Assembly: GCA_022577435.1 (NCBI GenBank)
Contig: JAKOON010000041.1
Span: 3,102,501 to 3,166,500 of the forward strand
Reading direction: 5' to 3'
Length of the DNA stretch: 64,000 nt
DNA from: Embiotoca jacksoni
Taxonomy: Eukaryota; Chordata; Actinopteri; Embiotocidae
Below, one piece after another: positions 55,044 to 64,000 of the stretch (position 1 is the stretch's first letter; every line of letters starts with the position of its first letter). Below the pieces are notes generated by a model. It did not search any database. It saw only the letters and a program-made list of their open reading frames with translations, and had not been told where the DNA came from. The position numbers and the translations under genes were made by a program.

Positions 55044-56218
55044 GTGAAGTATTCTGATCCTCCCGTCCGAATAAACGGGCGAGAGTAGATGCACGGTCCA
55101 TCCTCCGGCAGGACTCCCACTCCAACCCCCCTCTCTCTCATATTCCGTGTTTATAATTTGGGCTCATCTGTCCCTGTTTAATGTTAGTTCCTCTCTGATT
55201 TTTTTTGTCTTTTTTTGTTTTTTTGTTACAGGAGGAGACAGATCCCTGCATGAAAAAAATAAGAAGAAAAAATAAAAATAAAAAGTGACTAGATTGTCAT
55301 TAGAAAAAAAATAAAAATGTGACCGGTTTGTTCTGTGCCCGTCGCAACGTTTCGACCTGTTTGGTCTTCATCAGGCGTAGGCACGAAAGAAAAATAAAAT
55401 AAAATAAAAGAAAAGTGGTCCCCTCGCGGTCTACGAGTGTTTTTTTTGCTTTGCTGAGCAGCTCCTTCTTGCTCTGTGTCAGCAGACCGAATGAAGACAG
55501 GGGGGCCTCTGCCTCTGCTCCTATTTATGGAGTCTCCCTGTCGTGTGGGGGCGTGGCTTCCAGAGCTTCCCTCCCATTGGCTGTTATCCCCGCGCAGCGG
55601 TTTGCCCCATGAAATGTCACAGTCCACGGCTTTGCTCTGTCTTATGGGTTTTTCTCTATCCTTCGGCTCGGTTTTGCCTTCCCTTTTTGGGTCCCCTGGC
55701 TTAGTCCTGTGGATTTCTTTTTCCCTCTGACTCTGCTTTGCCTGATGGACTGTTTGTCTGTCGACCGTACCTTTCTGCGCGGGGGCCTGGCTTTTTGGAG
55801 CTTCTATTCCGTTGGCCATTTTTCGTACCTCCCCATTTTAGTCCTCGTAACTTCTCCAATGTGTTACGGTATCCAAATATATTTTCAAATTCAATGGACC
55901 ACTGTTTCTGTTATTTTTTTTAAATTTATTTTAAAAAAATATAGGGATCTGATTTTTATTTTAAAAAATTATATCCCGTATTAGGGTTAGGGGCCAAATT
56001 ATTCCATATTATGGTTAGGGGCCAAATTATTCCGTATTATGGTTAGGGTCAAATTAAATTATCCCGTGCTAGGGTTAGGGGCCAAATTATCCCGTATTAG
56101 GGTTAGGGGCCAAATTATCCCGTGTTAGGGTTAGGGGCCAAATTATCCCGTGTTAGGGTTAGGGCCAAAGTCCCCTAGGTTAGGGTTAGGGCCAAAGTCC
56201 CCTAGGTTAGGGTTAGGG
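55044..56218 (-). mobile_element. PLE module 6 (subfamily B, second copy)
   Basis: Nearly identical to 46327-47480: same terminal block, hammerhead, leader with TATA-like CATAAATA (55522-55528) and telomere-hybrid tract, which is shorter here. The long minus frame (55819-55289) diverges at its end through a one-base difference in a T-run, arguing that it is not selected as protein. Confidence 0.85.
55335..55384 (-). ncRNA. Hammerhead ribozyme variant, CTGATGA core
   Basis: As 46613-46662 (CTGATGA, stem II GACC/GGTC, GAAAC then GTT), with one stem I difference (GTGCCT opposite GGGCAC, a G:U wobble in RNA). Confidence 0.72.
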
Positions 56219-56254
56219 GCTAGGGTTAGGGTTAGGGTTAGGGTTAGGGTTAGG
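56219..56254 (+). repeat. Telomeric repeats
   Basis: Perfect TTAGGG units running into the first monomer of the array. Confidence 0.96.
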
Positions 56255-56480
56255 GTGCAGGGAACTGATCCCCCCCTCCGAATGAACGGTGGGAAGGTGA
56301 AGCACGGGCCCTCAACCAGGTAGGTCTCCCAGTCCAAAATCACTCCCCGCTGTCTTGTACTTCACAGCTGGTAAGGAGGGTCCAAACTAAAAATAAAAAA
56401 ATAAATAAAAAACGAAAAAACAAAAGAAAAGAAAAGAAAAAAGCAAAAAGCAAAAACTCTAAATGTTTTTGCAAGCTAAT

Positions 56481-56532
56481 GTGCCTGTCGCGACGTTTCG
56501 ACTTTTTTAAGTCTTCTTCAGGCAATTGGCAC
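56481..56532 (-). ncRNA. Hammerhead variant, array monomer 1
   Basis: Stem I GTGCC/GGCAC plus GC/GC, core CTGAAGA, stem II GACTT/AAGTC (5 bp, loop AAAA), GAAAC directly followed by GTC. Confidence 0.74.
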
Positions 56533-57850
56533 ATAAAAATAAAAAGACTAAACTAAAAAAGATATCAAAAAGATAAAAAACTCATACTTACCTGTTGGCC
56601 GTGAGGTCTGTTCCCTTGTTCAGCTCAAGGGAGTATGGAGAGAAGGGGCCAGTCTCCCACAGCTTGCAGTGGCGGGGCCCAGACATTTTGGCTCAGCGCC
56701 CAGGCTGTTGAGAGGGCTCTTCTGGCTGCTTCTCCCTCTGTCTGCAGGGGCGGGGGCCCAGACAGTTTGGCCAAGTGCCCAGGCTGGTAAGAGGGCACTT
56801 CTTTTCCTTTTACCAGGCACAAGCATGGAAGAAGAATAAAAAGAATTAAAAAAATAAAAAGTGGCTCCTGAGTGGTTATTTAAAAAAAATTAAAAAAAAA
56901 AAAAAATTAAACCAAATGTGGACAGGGGTGGCGTCCGCCTCTGCTCCAGCCCATGGAGTCTCCCTGTCCTGTGGGCGCGTGGCTTCTGGGGTGTCCCTCC
57001 CAGTGGCTGTCCACCCTGCGCAGCGGTTTGTCCCCAGGAACTTCCAAGTCCATGGCTTTGCTGGTCTTTTGGGTACCTTTATCCATCCATCGGCCCGGGT
57101 TCGCCCCCTCCTTTTGGGGGGTCTTATTCCTCTGCGGCCCTGTGGATCTTCCTGTCCCTTTGACCTTGCTTTTGCCTATTGGACTGATCACCACCACCTG
57201 ACAGAACCTTACTGCGCGGGGGCTTGGCTTTTGGGGCTTCTTTTCCATAGGCCATGCTTCCCCTTCAAAATTTAGGTTTAGGGCCTTTCAAGGTGACCCC
57301 GGTTAGGGTTAGGGTTAAAATATCCTGGGATAGGGATAAGGCCAGAGAGTCCAAATTTTAGGCTTAGGGCCAGGGTCTCCCTGGTTAGGGTTAGGGCCAA
57401 AAAAATCCTGGTTTAGGATTAGGGCCAAATTATCCTGAGTTAGGGTTAGGGCCAAAAAAAACCAGTGTTAGGTTTAGTGTCAAAATATCCCAGGATAGGG
57501 ACAGGTCCACTCTTTACTTTGGTCTTCTTGTTGTCCATGTCTTTGTGTCTCCAAGGTGGTCTGGAGGAAGTAGGGAAGTGGGGATGGGTGTGGGAAACCT
57601 ATCCCAGAGGCGGCACTGGCGAGTTAGGGTGCAGGGAACTGATCCCCCCCTCCGAATGAACGGTGGGAAGGTGAAGCACGGGCCCTCAACCAGGTAGGTC
57701 TCCCAGTCCAAAATCACTCCCCGCTGTCTTGTACTTCACAGCTGGTAAGGAGGGTCCAAACTAAAAATAAAAAAATAAAAAACGAAAAAACAAAACAAAA
57801 GAAAAGAAAAATGCAAAAAGCAAAAACTCTAAATGTTTTTGCAAGCTAAT

Positions 57851-57902
57851 GTGCCTGTCGCGACGTTTCGACTTTTTTAAGTCTTCTTCAGGCAATTGGC
57901 AC
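57851..57902 (-). ncRNA. Hammerhead variant, array monomer 2
   Basis: Identical to monomer 1. Predicted cleavage lies between 57862 and 57861 (after GTC on the minus strand). Confidence 0.74.
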
Positions 57903-57956
57903 ATAAAAATAAAAAGACTAAACTAAAAAAGATATCAAAAAGATAAAAAACTCATA

Positions 57957-57967
57957 CTTACCTGTTG
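57957..57967 (-). promoter_or_regulatory. Donor-like splice site upstream of the ribozyme
   Basis: CAACAG|GTAAG on the minus strand, followed downstream by the hammerhead and then a long T-rich tract ending in AG (about 57765). The same arrangement recurs in every monomer (e.g. near 59323, 60685) and in the module at 45661. Confidence 0.55.
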
Positions 57968-59212
57968 GCCGTGAGGTCTGTTCCCTTGTTCAGCTCAACG
58001 GAGTATGGAGAGAAGGGGCCAGTCTCCCACAGCTTGCAGTGGCGGGCCCAGACATTTTGGCTCAGCGCCCAGGCTGTTGAGAGGGCTCTTCTGGCTGCTT
58101 CTCCCTCTGTCTGCAGGGGCGGGGGCCCAGACAGTTTGGCCAAGTGCCCAGGCTGGTAAGAGGGCACTTCTTTTCCTTTTACCAGGCACAAGCATGGAAG
58201 AAGAATAAAAAGAATTAAAAAAATAAAAAGTGGCTCCTGAGTGGTTATTTAAAAAAAATTAAAAAAAATTAAACCAAATGTGGACAGGGGTGGCGTCCGC
58301 CTCTGCTCCAGCCCATGGAGTCTCCCTGTCCTGTGGGCGCGTGGCTTCTGGGGTGTCCCTCCCAGTGGCTGTCCACCCTGCGCAGCGGTTTGTCCCCAGG
58401 AACTTCCAAGTCCATGGCTTTGCTGGTCTTTTGGGTACCTTTATCCATCCATCGGCCCGGGTTCGCCCCCTCCTTTTGGGGGGTCTTATTCCTCTGCGGC
58501 CCTGTGGATCTTCCTGTCCCTTTGACCTTGCTTTTGCCTATTGGACTGATCACCACCACCTGACAGAACCTTACTGCGCGGGGGCTTGGCTTTTGGGGCT
58601 TCTTTTCCATAGGCCATGCTTCCCCTTCAAAATTTAGGTTTAGGGCCTTTCAAGGTGACCCCGGTTAGGGTTAGGGTTAAAATATCCTGGGATAGGGATA
58701 AGGCCAGAGAGTCCAAATTTTAGGCTTAGGGCCAGGGTCTCCCTGGTTAGGGTTAGGGCCAAAAAAATCCTGGTTTAGGATTAGGGCCAAATTATCCTGA
58801 GTTAGGGTTAGGGCCAAAAAAAACCAGTGTTAGGTTTAGTGTCAAAATATCCCAGGATAGGGACAGGTCCACTCTTTACTTTGGTCTTCTTGTTGTCCAT
58901 GTCTTTGTGTCTCCAAGGTGGTCTGGAGGAAGTAGGGAAGTGGGGATGGGTGTGGGAAACCTATCCCAGAGGCGGCACTGGCGAGTTAGGGTGCAGGGAA
59001 CTGATCCCCCCCTCCGAATGAACGGTGGGAAGGTGAAGCACGGGCCCTCAACCAGGTAGGTCTCCCAGTCCAAAATCACTCCCCGCTGTCTTGTACTTCA
59101 CAGCTGGTAAGGAGGGTCCAAACTAAAAATAAAAAAATAAAAAACGAAAAAACAAAACAAAAGAAAAGAAAAATGCAAAAAGCAAAAACTCTAAATGTTT
59201 TTGCAAGCTAAT

Positions 59213-59264
59213 GTGCCTGTCGCGATGTTTCGACTTTTTTAAGTCTTCTTCAGGCAATTGGCAC
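59213..59264 (-). ncRNA. Hammerhead variant, array monomer 3, mutated
   Basis: Same as the others except T for C at 59226, which turns GAAACGTC into GAAACATC and breaks the self-complementary ACGU. Confidence 0.65.
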
Positions 59265-60574
59265 ATAAAAATAAAAAGACTAAACTAAAAAAGATATCAA
59301 AAAGATAAAAAACTCATACTTACCTGTTGGCCGTGAGGTCTGTTCCCTTGTTCAGCTCAAGGGAGTATGGAGAGAAGGGGCCAGTCTCCCACAGCTTGCA
59401 GTGGCGGGCCCAGACATTTTGGCTCAGCGCCCAGGCTGTTGAGAGGGCTCTTCTGGCTGCTTCTCCCTCTGTCTGCAGGGGCGGGGGCCCAGACAGTTTG
59501 GCCAAGTGCCCAGGCTGGTAAGAGGGCACTTCTTTTCCTTTTACCAGGCACAAGCATGGAAGAAGAATAAAAAGAATTAAAAAAATAAAAAGTGGCTCCT
59601 GAGTGGTTATTTAAAAAAAATTAAAAAAAATTAAACCAAATGTGGACAGGGGTGGCGTCCGCCTCTGCTCCAGCCCATGGAGTCTCCCTGTCCTGTGGGC
59701 GCGTGGCTTCTGGGGTGTCCCTCCCAGTGGCTGTCCACCCTGCGCAGCGGTTTGTCCCCAGGAACTTCCAAGTCCATGGCTTTGCTGGTCTTTTGGGTAC
59801 CTTTATCCATCCATCGGCCCGGGTTCGCCCCCTCCTTTTGGGGGGTCTTATTCCTCTGCGGCCCTGTGGATCTTCCTGTCCCTTTGACCTTGCTTTTGCC
59901 TATTGGACTGATCACCACCACCTGACAGAACCTTACTGCGCGGGGGCTTGGCTTTTGGGGCTTCTTTTCCATAGGCCATGCTTCCCCTTCAAAATTTAGG
60001 TTTAGGGCCTTTCAAGGTGACCCCGGTTAGGGTTAGGGTTAAAATATCCTGGGATAGGGATAAGGCCAGAGAGTCCAAATTTTAGGCTTAGGGCCAGGGT
60101 CTCCCTGGTTAGGGTTAGGGCCAAAAAAATCCTGGTTTAGGATTAGGGCCAAATTATCCTGAGTTAGGGTTAGGGCCAAAAAAAACCAGTGTTAGGTTTA
60201 GTGTCAAAATATCCCAGGATAGGGACAGGTCCACTCTTTACTTTGGTCTTCTTGTTGTCCATGTCTTTGTGTCTCCAAGGTGGTCTGGAGGAAGTAGGGA
60301 AGTGGGGATGGGTGTGGGAAACCTATCCCAGAGGCGGCACTGGCGAGTTAGGGTGCAGGGAACTGATCCCCCCCTCCGAATGAACGGTGGGAAGGTGAAG
60401 CACGGGCCCTCAACCAGGTAGGTCTCCCAGTCCAAAATCACTCCCCGCTGTCTTGTACTTCACAGCTGGTAAGGAGGGTCCAAACTAAAAATAAAAAAAT
60501 AAAAAACGAAAAAACAAAACAAAAGAAAAGAAAAATGCAAAAAGCAAAAACTCTAAATGTTTTTGCAAGCTAAT

Positions 60575-60626
60575 GTGCCTGTCGCGACGTTTCGACTTTT
60601 TTAAGTCTTCTTCAGGCAATTGGCAC
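60575..60626 (-). ncRNA. Hammerhead variant, array monomer 4
   Basis: Identical to monomers 1 and 2. Confidence 0.74.
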
Positions 60627-61936
60627 ATAAAAATAAAAAGACTAAACTAAAAAAGATATCAAAAAGATAAAAAACTCATACTTACCTGTTGGCCGTGAGG
60701 TCTGTTCCCTTGTTCAGCTCAACGGAGTATGGAGAGAAGGGGCCAGTCTCCCACAGCTTGCAGTGGCGGGCCCAGACATTTTGGCTCAGCGCCCAGGCTG
60801 TTGAGAGGGCTCTTCTGGCTGCTTCTCCCTCTGTCTGCAGGGGCGGGGGCCCAGACAGTTTGGCCAAGTGCCCAGGCTGGTAAGAGGGCACTTCTTTTCC
60901 TTTTACCAGGCACAAGCATGGAAGAAGAATAAAAAGAATTAAAAAAATAAAAAGTGGCTCCTGAGTGGTTATTTAAAAAAAATTAAAAAAAATTAAACCA
61001 AATGTGGACAGGGGTGGCGTCCGCCTCTGCTCCAGCCCATGGAGTCTCCCTGTCCTGTGGGCGCGTGGCTTCTGGGGTGTCCCTCCCAGTGGCTGTCCAC
61101 CCTGCGCAGCGGTTTGTCCCCAGGAACTTCCAAGTCCATGGCTTTGCTGGTCTTTTGGGTACCTTTATCCATCCATCGGCCCGGGTTCGCCCCCTCCTTT
61201 TGGGGGGTCTTATTCCTCTGCGGCCCTGTGGATCTTCCTGTCCCTTTGACCTTGCTTTTGCCTATTGGACTGATCACCACCACCTGACAGAACCTTACTG
61301 CGCGGGGGCTTGGCTTTTGGGGCTTCTTTTCCATAGGCCATGCTTCCCCTTCAAAATTTAGGTTTAGGGCCTTTCAAGGTGACCCCGGTTAGGGTTAGGG
61401 TTAAAATATCCTGGGATAGGGATAAGGCCAGAGAGTCCAAATTTTAGGCTTAGGGCCAGGGTCTCCCTGGTTAGGGTTAGGGCCAAAAAAATCCTGGTTT
61501 AGGATTAGGGCCAAATTATCCTGAGTTAGGGTTAGGGCCAAAAAAAACCAGTGTTAGGTTTAGTGTCAAAATATCCCAGGATAGGGACAGGTCCACTCTT
61601 TACTTTGGTCTTCTTGTTGTCCATGTCTTTGTGTCTCCAAGGTGGTCTGGAGGAAGTAGGGAAGTGGGGATGGGTGTGGGAAACCTATCCCAGAGGCGGC
61701 ACTGGCGAGTTAGGGTGCAGGGAACTGATCCCCCCCTCCGAATGAACGGTGGGAAGGTGAAGCACGGGCCCTCAACCAGGTAGGTCTCCCAGTCCAAAAT
61801 CACTCCCCGCTGTCTTGTACTTCACAGCTGGTAAGGAGGGTCCAAACTAAAAATAAAAAAATAAAAAACGAAAAAACAAAACAAAAGAAAAGAAAAATGC
61901 AAAAAGCAAAAACTCTAAATGTTTTTGCAAGCTAAT

Positions 61937-61988
61937 GTGCCTGTCGCGACGTTTCGACTTTTTTAAGTCTTCTTCAGGCAATTGGCAC
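61937..61988 (-). ncRNA. Hammerhead variant, array monomer 5
   Basis: Identical to monomers 1 and 2. Confidence 0.74.
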
Positions 61989-63298
61989 ATAAAAATAAAA
62001 AGACTAAACTAAAAAAGATATCAAAAAGATAAAAAACTCATACTTACCTGTTGGCCGTGAGGTCTGTTCCCTTGTTCAGCTCAACGGAGTATGGAGAGAA
62101 GGGGCCAGTCTCCCACAGCTTGCAGTGGCGGGCCCAGACATTTTGGCTCAGCGCCCAGGCTGTTGAGAGGGCTCTTCTGGCTGCTTCTCCCTCTGTCTGC
62201 AGGGGCGGGGGCCCAGACAGTTTGGCCAAGTGCCCAGGCTGGTAAGAGGGCACTTCTTTTCCTTTTACCAGGCACAAGCATGGAAGAAGAATAAAAAGAA
62301 TTAAAAAAATAAAAAGTGGCTCCTGAGTGGTTATTTAAAAAAAATTAAAAAAAATTAAACCAAATGTGGACAGGGGTGGCGTCCGCCTCTGCTCCAGCCC
62401 ATGGAGTCTCCCTGTCCTGTGGGCGCGTGGCTTCTGGGGTGTCCCTCCCAGTGGCTGTCCACCCTGCGCAGCGGTTTGTCCCCAGGAACTTCCAAGTCCA
62501 TGGCTTTGCTGGTCTTTTGGGTACCTTTATCCATCCATCGGCCCGGGTTCGCCCCCTCCTTTTGGGGGGTCTTATTCCTCTGCGGCCCTGTGGATCTTCC
62601 TGTCCCTTTGACCTTGCTTTTGCCTATTGGACTGATCACCACCACCTGACAGAACCTTACTGCGCGGGGGCTTGGCTTTTGGGGCTTCTTTTCCATAGGC
62701 CATGCTTCCCCTTCAAAATTTAGGTTTAGGGCCTTTCAAGGTGACCCCGGTTAGGGTTAGGGTTAAAATATCCTGGGATAGGGATAAGGCCAGAGAGTCC
62801 AAATTTTAGGCTTAGGGCCAGGGTCTCCCTGGTTAGGGTTAGGGCCAAAAAAATCCTGGTTTAGGATTAGGGCCAAATTATCCTGAGTTAGGGTTAGGGC
62901 CAAAAAAAACCAGTGTTAGGTTTAGTGTCAAAATATCCCAGGATAGGGACAGGTCCACTCTTTACTTTGGTCTTCTTGTTGTCCATGTCTTTGTGTCTCC
63001 AAGGTGGTCTGGAGGAAGTAGGGAAGTGGGGATGGGTGTGGGAAACCTATCCCAGAGGCGGCACTGGCGAGTTAGGGTGCAGGGAACTGATCCCCCCCTC
63101 CGAATGAACGGTGGGAAGGTGAAGCACGGGCCCTCAACCAGGTAGGTCTCCCAGTCCAAAATCACTCCCCGCTGTCTTGTACTTCACAGCTGGTAAGGAG
63201 GGTCCAAACTAAAAATAAAAAAATAAAAAACGAAAAAACAAAACAAAAGAAAAGAAAAATGCAAAAAGCAAAAACTCTAAATGTTTTTGCAAGCTAAT

Positions 63299-63350
63299 GT
63301 GCCTGTCGCGACGTTTCGACTTTTTTAAGTCTTCTTCAGGCAATTGGCAC
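63299..63350 (-). ncRNA. Hammerhead variant, array monomer 6
   Basis: Identical to monomers 1 and 2; lies in the monomer cut by the window end. Confidence 0.74.
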
Positions 63351-64000
63351 ATAAAAATAAAAAGACTAAACTAAAAAAGATATCAAAAAGATAAAAAACT
63401 CATACTTACCTGTTGGCCGTGAGGTCTGTTCCCTTGTTCAGCTCAACGGAGTATGGAGAGAAGGGGCCAGTCTCCCACAGCTTGCAGTGGCGGGCCCAGA
63501 CATTTTGGCTCAGCGCCCAGGCTGTTGAGAGGGCTCTTCTGGCTGCTTCTCCCTCTGTCTGCAGGGGCGGGGGCCCAGACAGTTTGGCCAAGTGCCCAGG
63601 CTGGTAAGAGGGCACTTCTTTTCCTTTTACCAGGCACAAGCATGGAAGAAGAATAAAAAGAATTAAAAAAATAAAAAGTGGCTCCTGAGTGGTTATTTAA
63701 AAAAAATTAAAAAAAATTAAACCAAATGTGGACAGGGGTGGCGTCCGCCTCTGCTCCAGCCCATGGAGTCTCCCTGTCCTGTGGGCGCGTGGCTTCTGGG
63801 GTGTCCCTCCCAGTGGCTGTCCACCCTGCGCAGCGGTTTGTCCCCAGGAACTTCCAAGTCCATGGCTTTGCTGGTCTTTTGGGTACCTTTATCCATCCAT
63901 CGGCCCGGGTTCGCCCCCTCCTTTTGGGGGGTCTTATTCCTCTGCGGCCCTGTGGATCTTCCTGTCCCTTTGACCTTGCTTTTGCCTATTGGACTGATCA

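Larger units (their letters stand above)
56255..64000 (-). repeat. Head-to-tail array of a 1,362-bp PLE-derived monomer
   Basis: Monomers start at 56255 (1,374 bp, longer A-tract), 57629, 58991, 60353, 61715 and 63077 (cut by the window end). Copies differ at only a handful of positions, e.g. 'caacgg' versus 'caaggg' at 56627, 57999, 59361 and so on. In PLE sense each monomer has a degenerate telomere-like tract (about 57500-57260 in the first), a leader, a donor-like site, a hammerhead motif, a T-rich tract with AG, the ORF1 N-terminal block, the GTTAGG motif, and about 130 bp more of ORF1-like sequence (RQCRLWDRFPTPIPTSLLPP frame). ORF2 and most of ORF1 are absent. Frames of 60-119 codons recur in every monomer on both strands but have no recognisable domain. 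Confidence 0.96.

Noticed and set aside
56907..63973. Recurrent 60-119-codon frames in every array monomer, on both strands
   Set aside because: They overlap each other in several frames, lack recognisable domains, and recur only because the monomer does. Conservation here reflects DNA copying, not selection on protein.

Overview
The window is vertebrate nuclear DNA, almost certainly from a ray-finned fish. It carries spliced genes with vertebrate exon structure, long (CA)n microsatellites, Tc1-like, L2/RTE-like and PIF/Harbinger-like repeats typical of teleosts, and TTAGGG telomeric repeats. The G-rich telomeric strand is always on the + strand, so the right side most likely faces the chromosome end. 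No species can be named from sequence alone.

Left part (1-42.5 kb) is a conserved gene pair. The first coding exon of cavin1 (minus, 3675-4205) lies head-to-head with a complete atp6v0a1 (plus, 21 coding exons, 13353-40696), the V-ATPase a1 subunit. The same neighbours sit together in mammals (CAVIN1-ATP6V0A1). The atp6v0a1 introns are crowded: a 4.4-kb purine-rich minisatellite in intron 1, a Tc1-like element with a LINE nested in it, a PIF/Harbinger-like element with a TTA target duplication, L2-like LINE pieces, and a 17-bp minisatellite ending about 20 bp before the exon that carries the essential transmembrane arginine.

Middle part (42.5-44.7 kb) is a short transition: a first degenerate TTAGGG island, a solo-LTR-like block with a 5S-rRNA-like insert, and otherwise unremarkable sequence.

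Right part (44.7-64 kb) is a subtelomeric mosaic built from one kind of retroelement, a Penelope-like element (PLE), alternating with (TTAGGG)n. One long copy (48242-54948, minus) has 1,090-bp near-identical direct repeats (pLTRs), an ORF1 with a C-terminal SGNH/GDSL-hydrolase-like domain, and an ORF2 with reverse transcriptase and a GIY-YIG endonuclease whose end is frameshifted. Around it lie shorter modules of at least four subfamilies, and from 56255 to the window end a head-to-tail array of an approximately 1,362-bp monomer derived from the pLTR alone.

Two patterns tie this region together. First, nearly every module ends on its PLE-sense 3' side at the same point, a GTTAGG motif (CCTAAC in the sense strand), which runs straight into telomeric repeats. 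This is what priming of reverse transcription from a telomeric G-strand 3' end would leave. Second, modules carry a 48-52-nt minus-strand motif that fits a hammerhead ribozyme variant with a vestigial stem III (GAAAC directly followed by GUC or GUU), a form that could only complete its fold as a dimer. Twelve copies are placed here. The array is therefore a telomere-linked, ribozyme-bearing satellite, and it is the most interesting system in the window.
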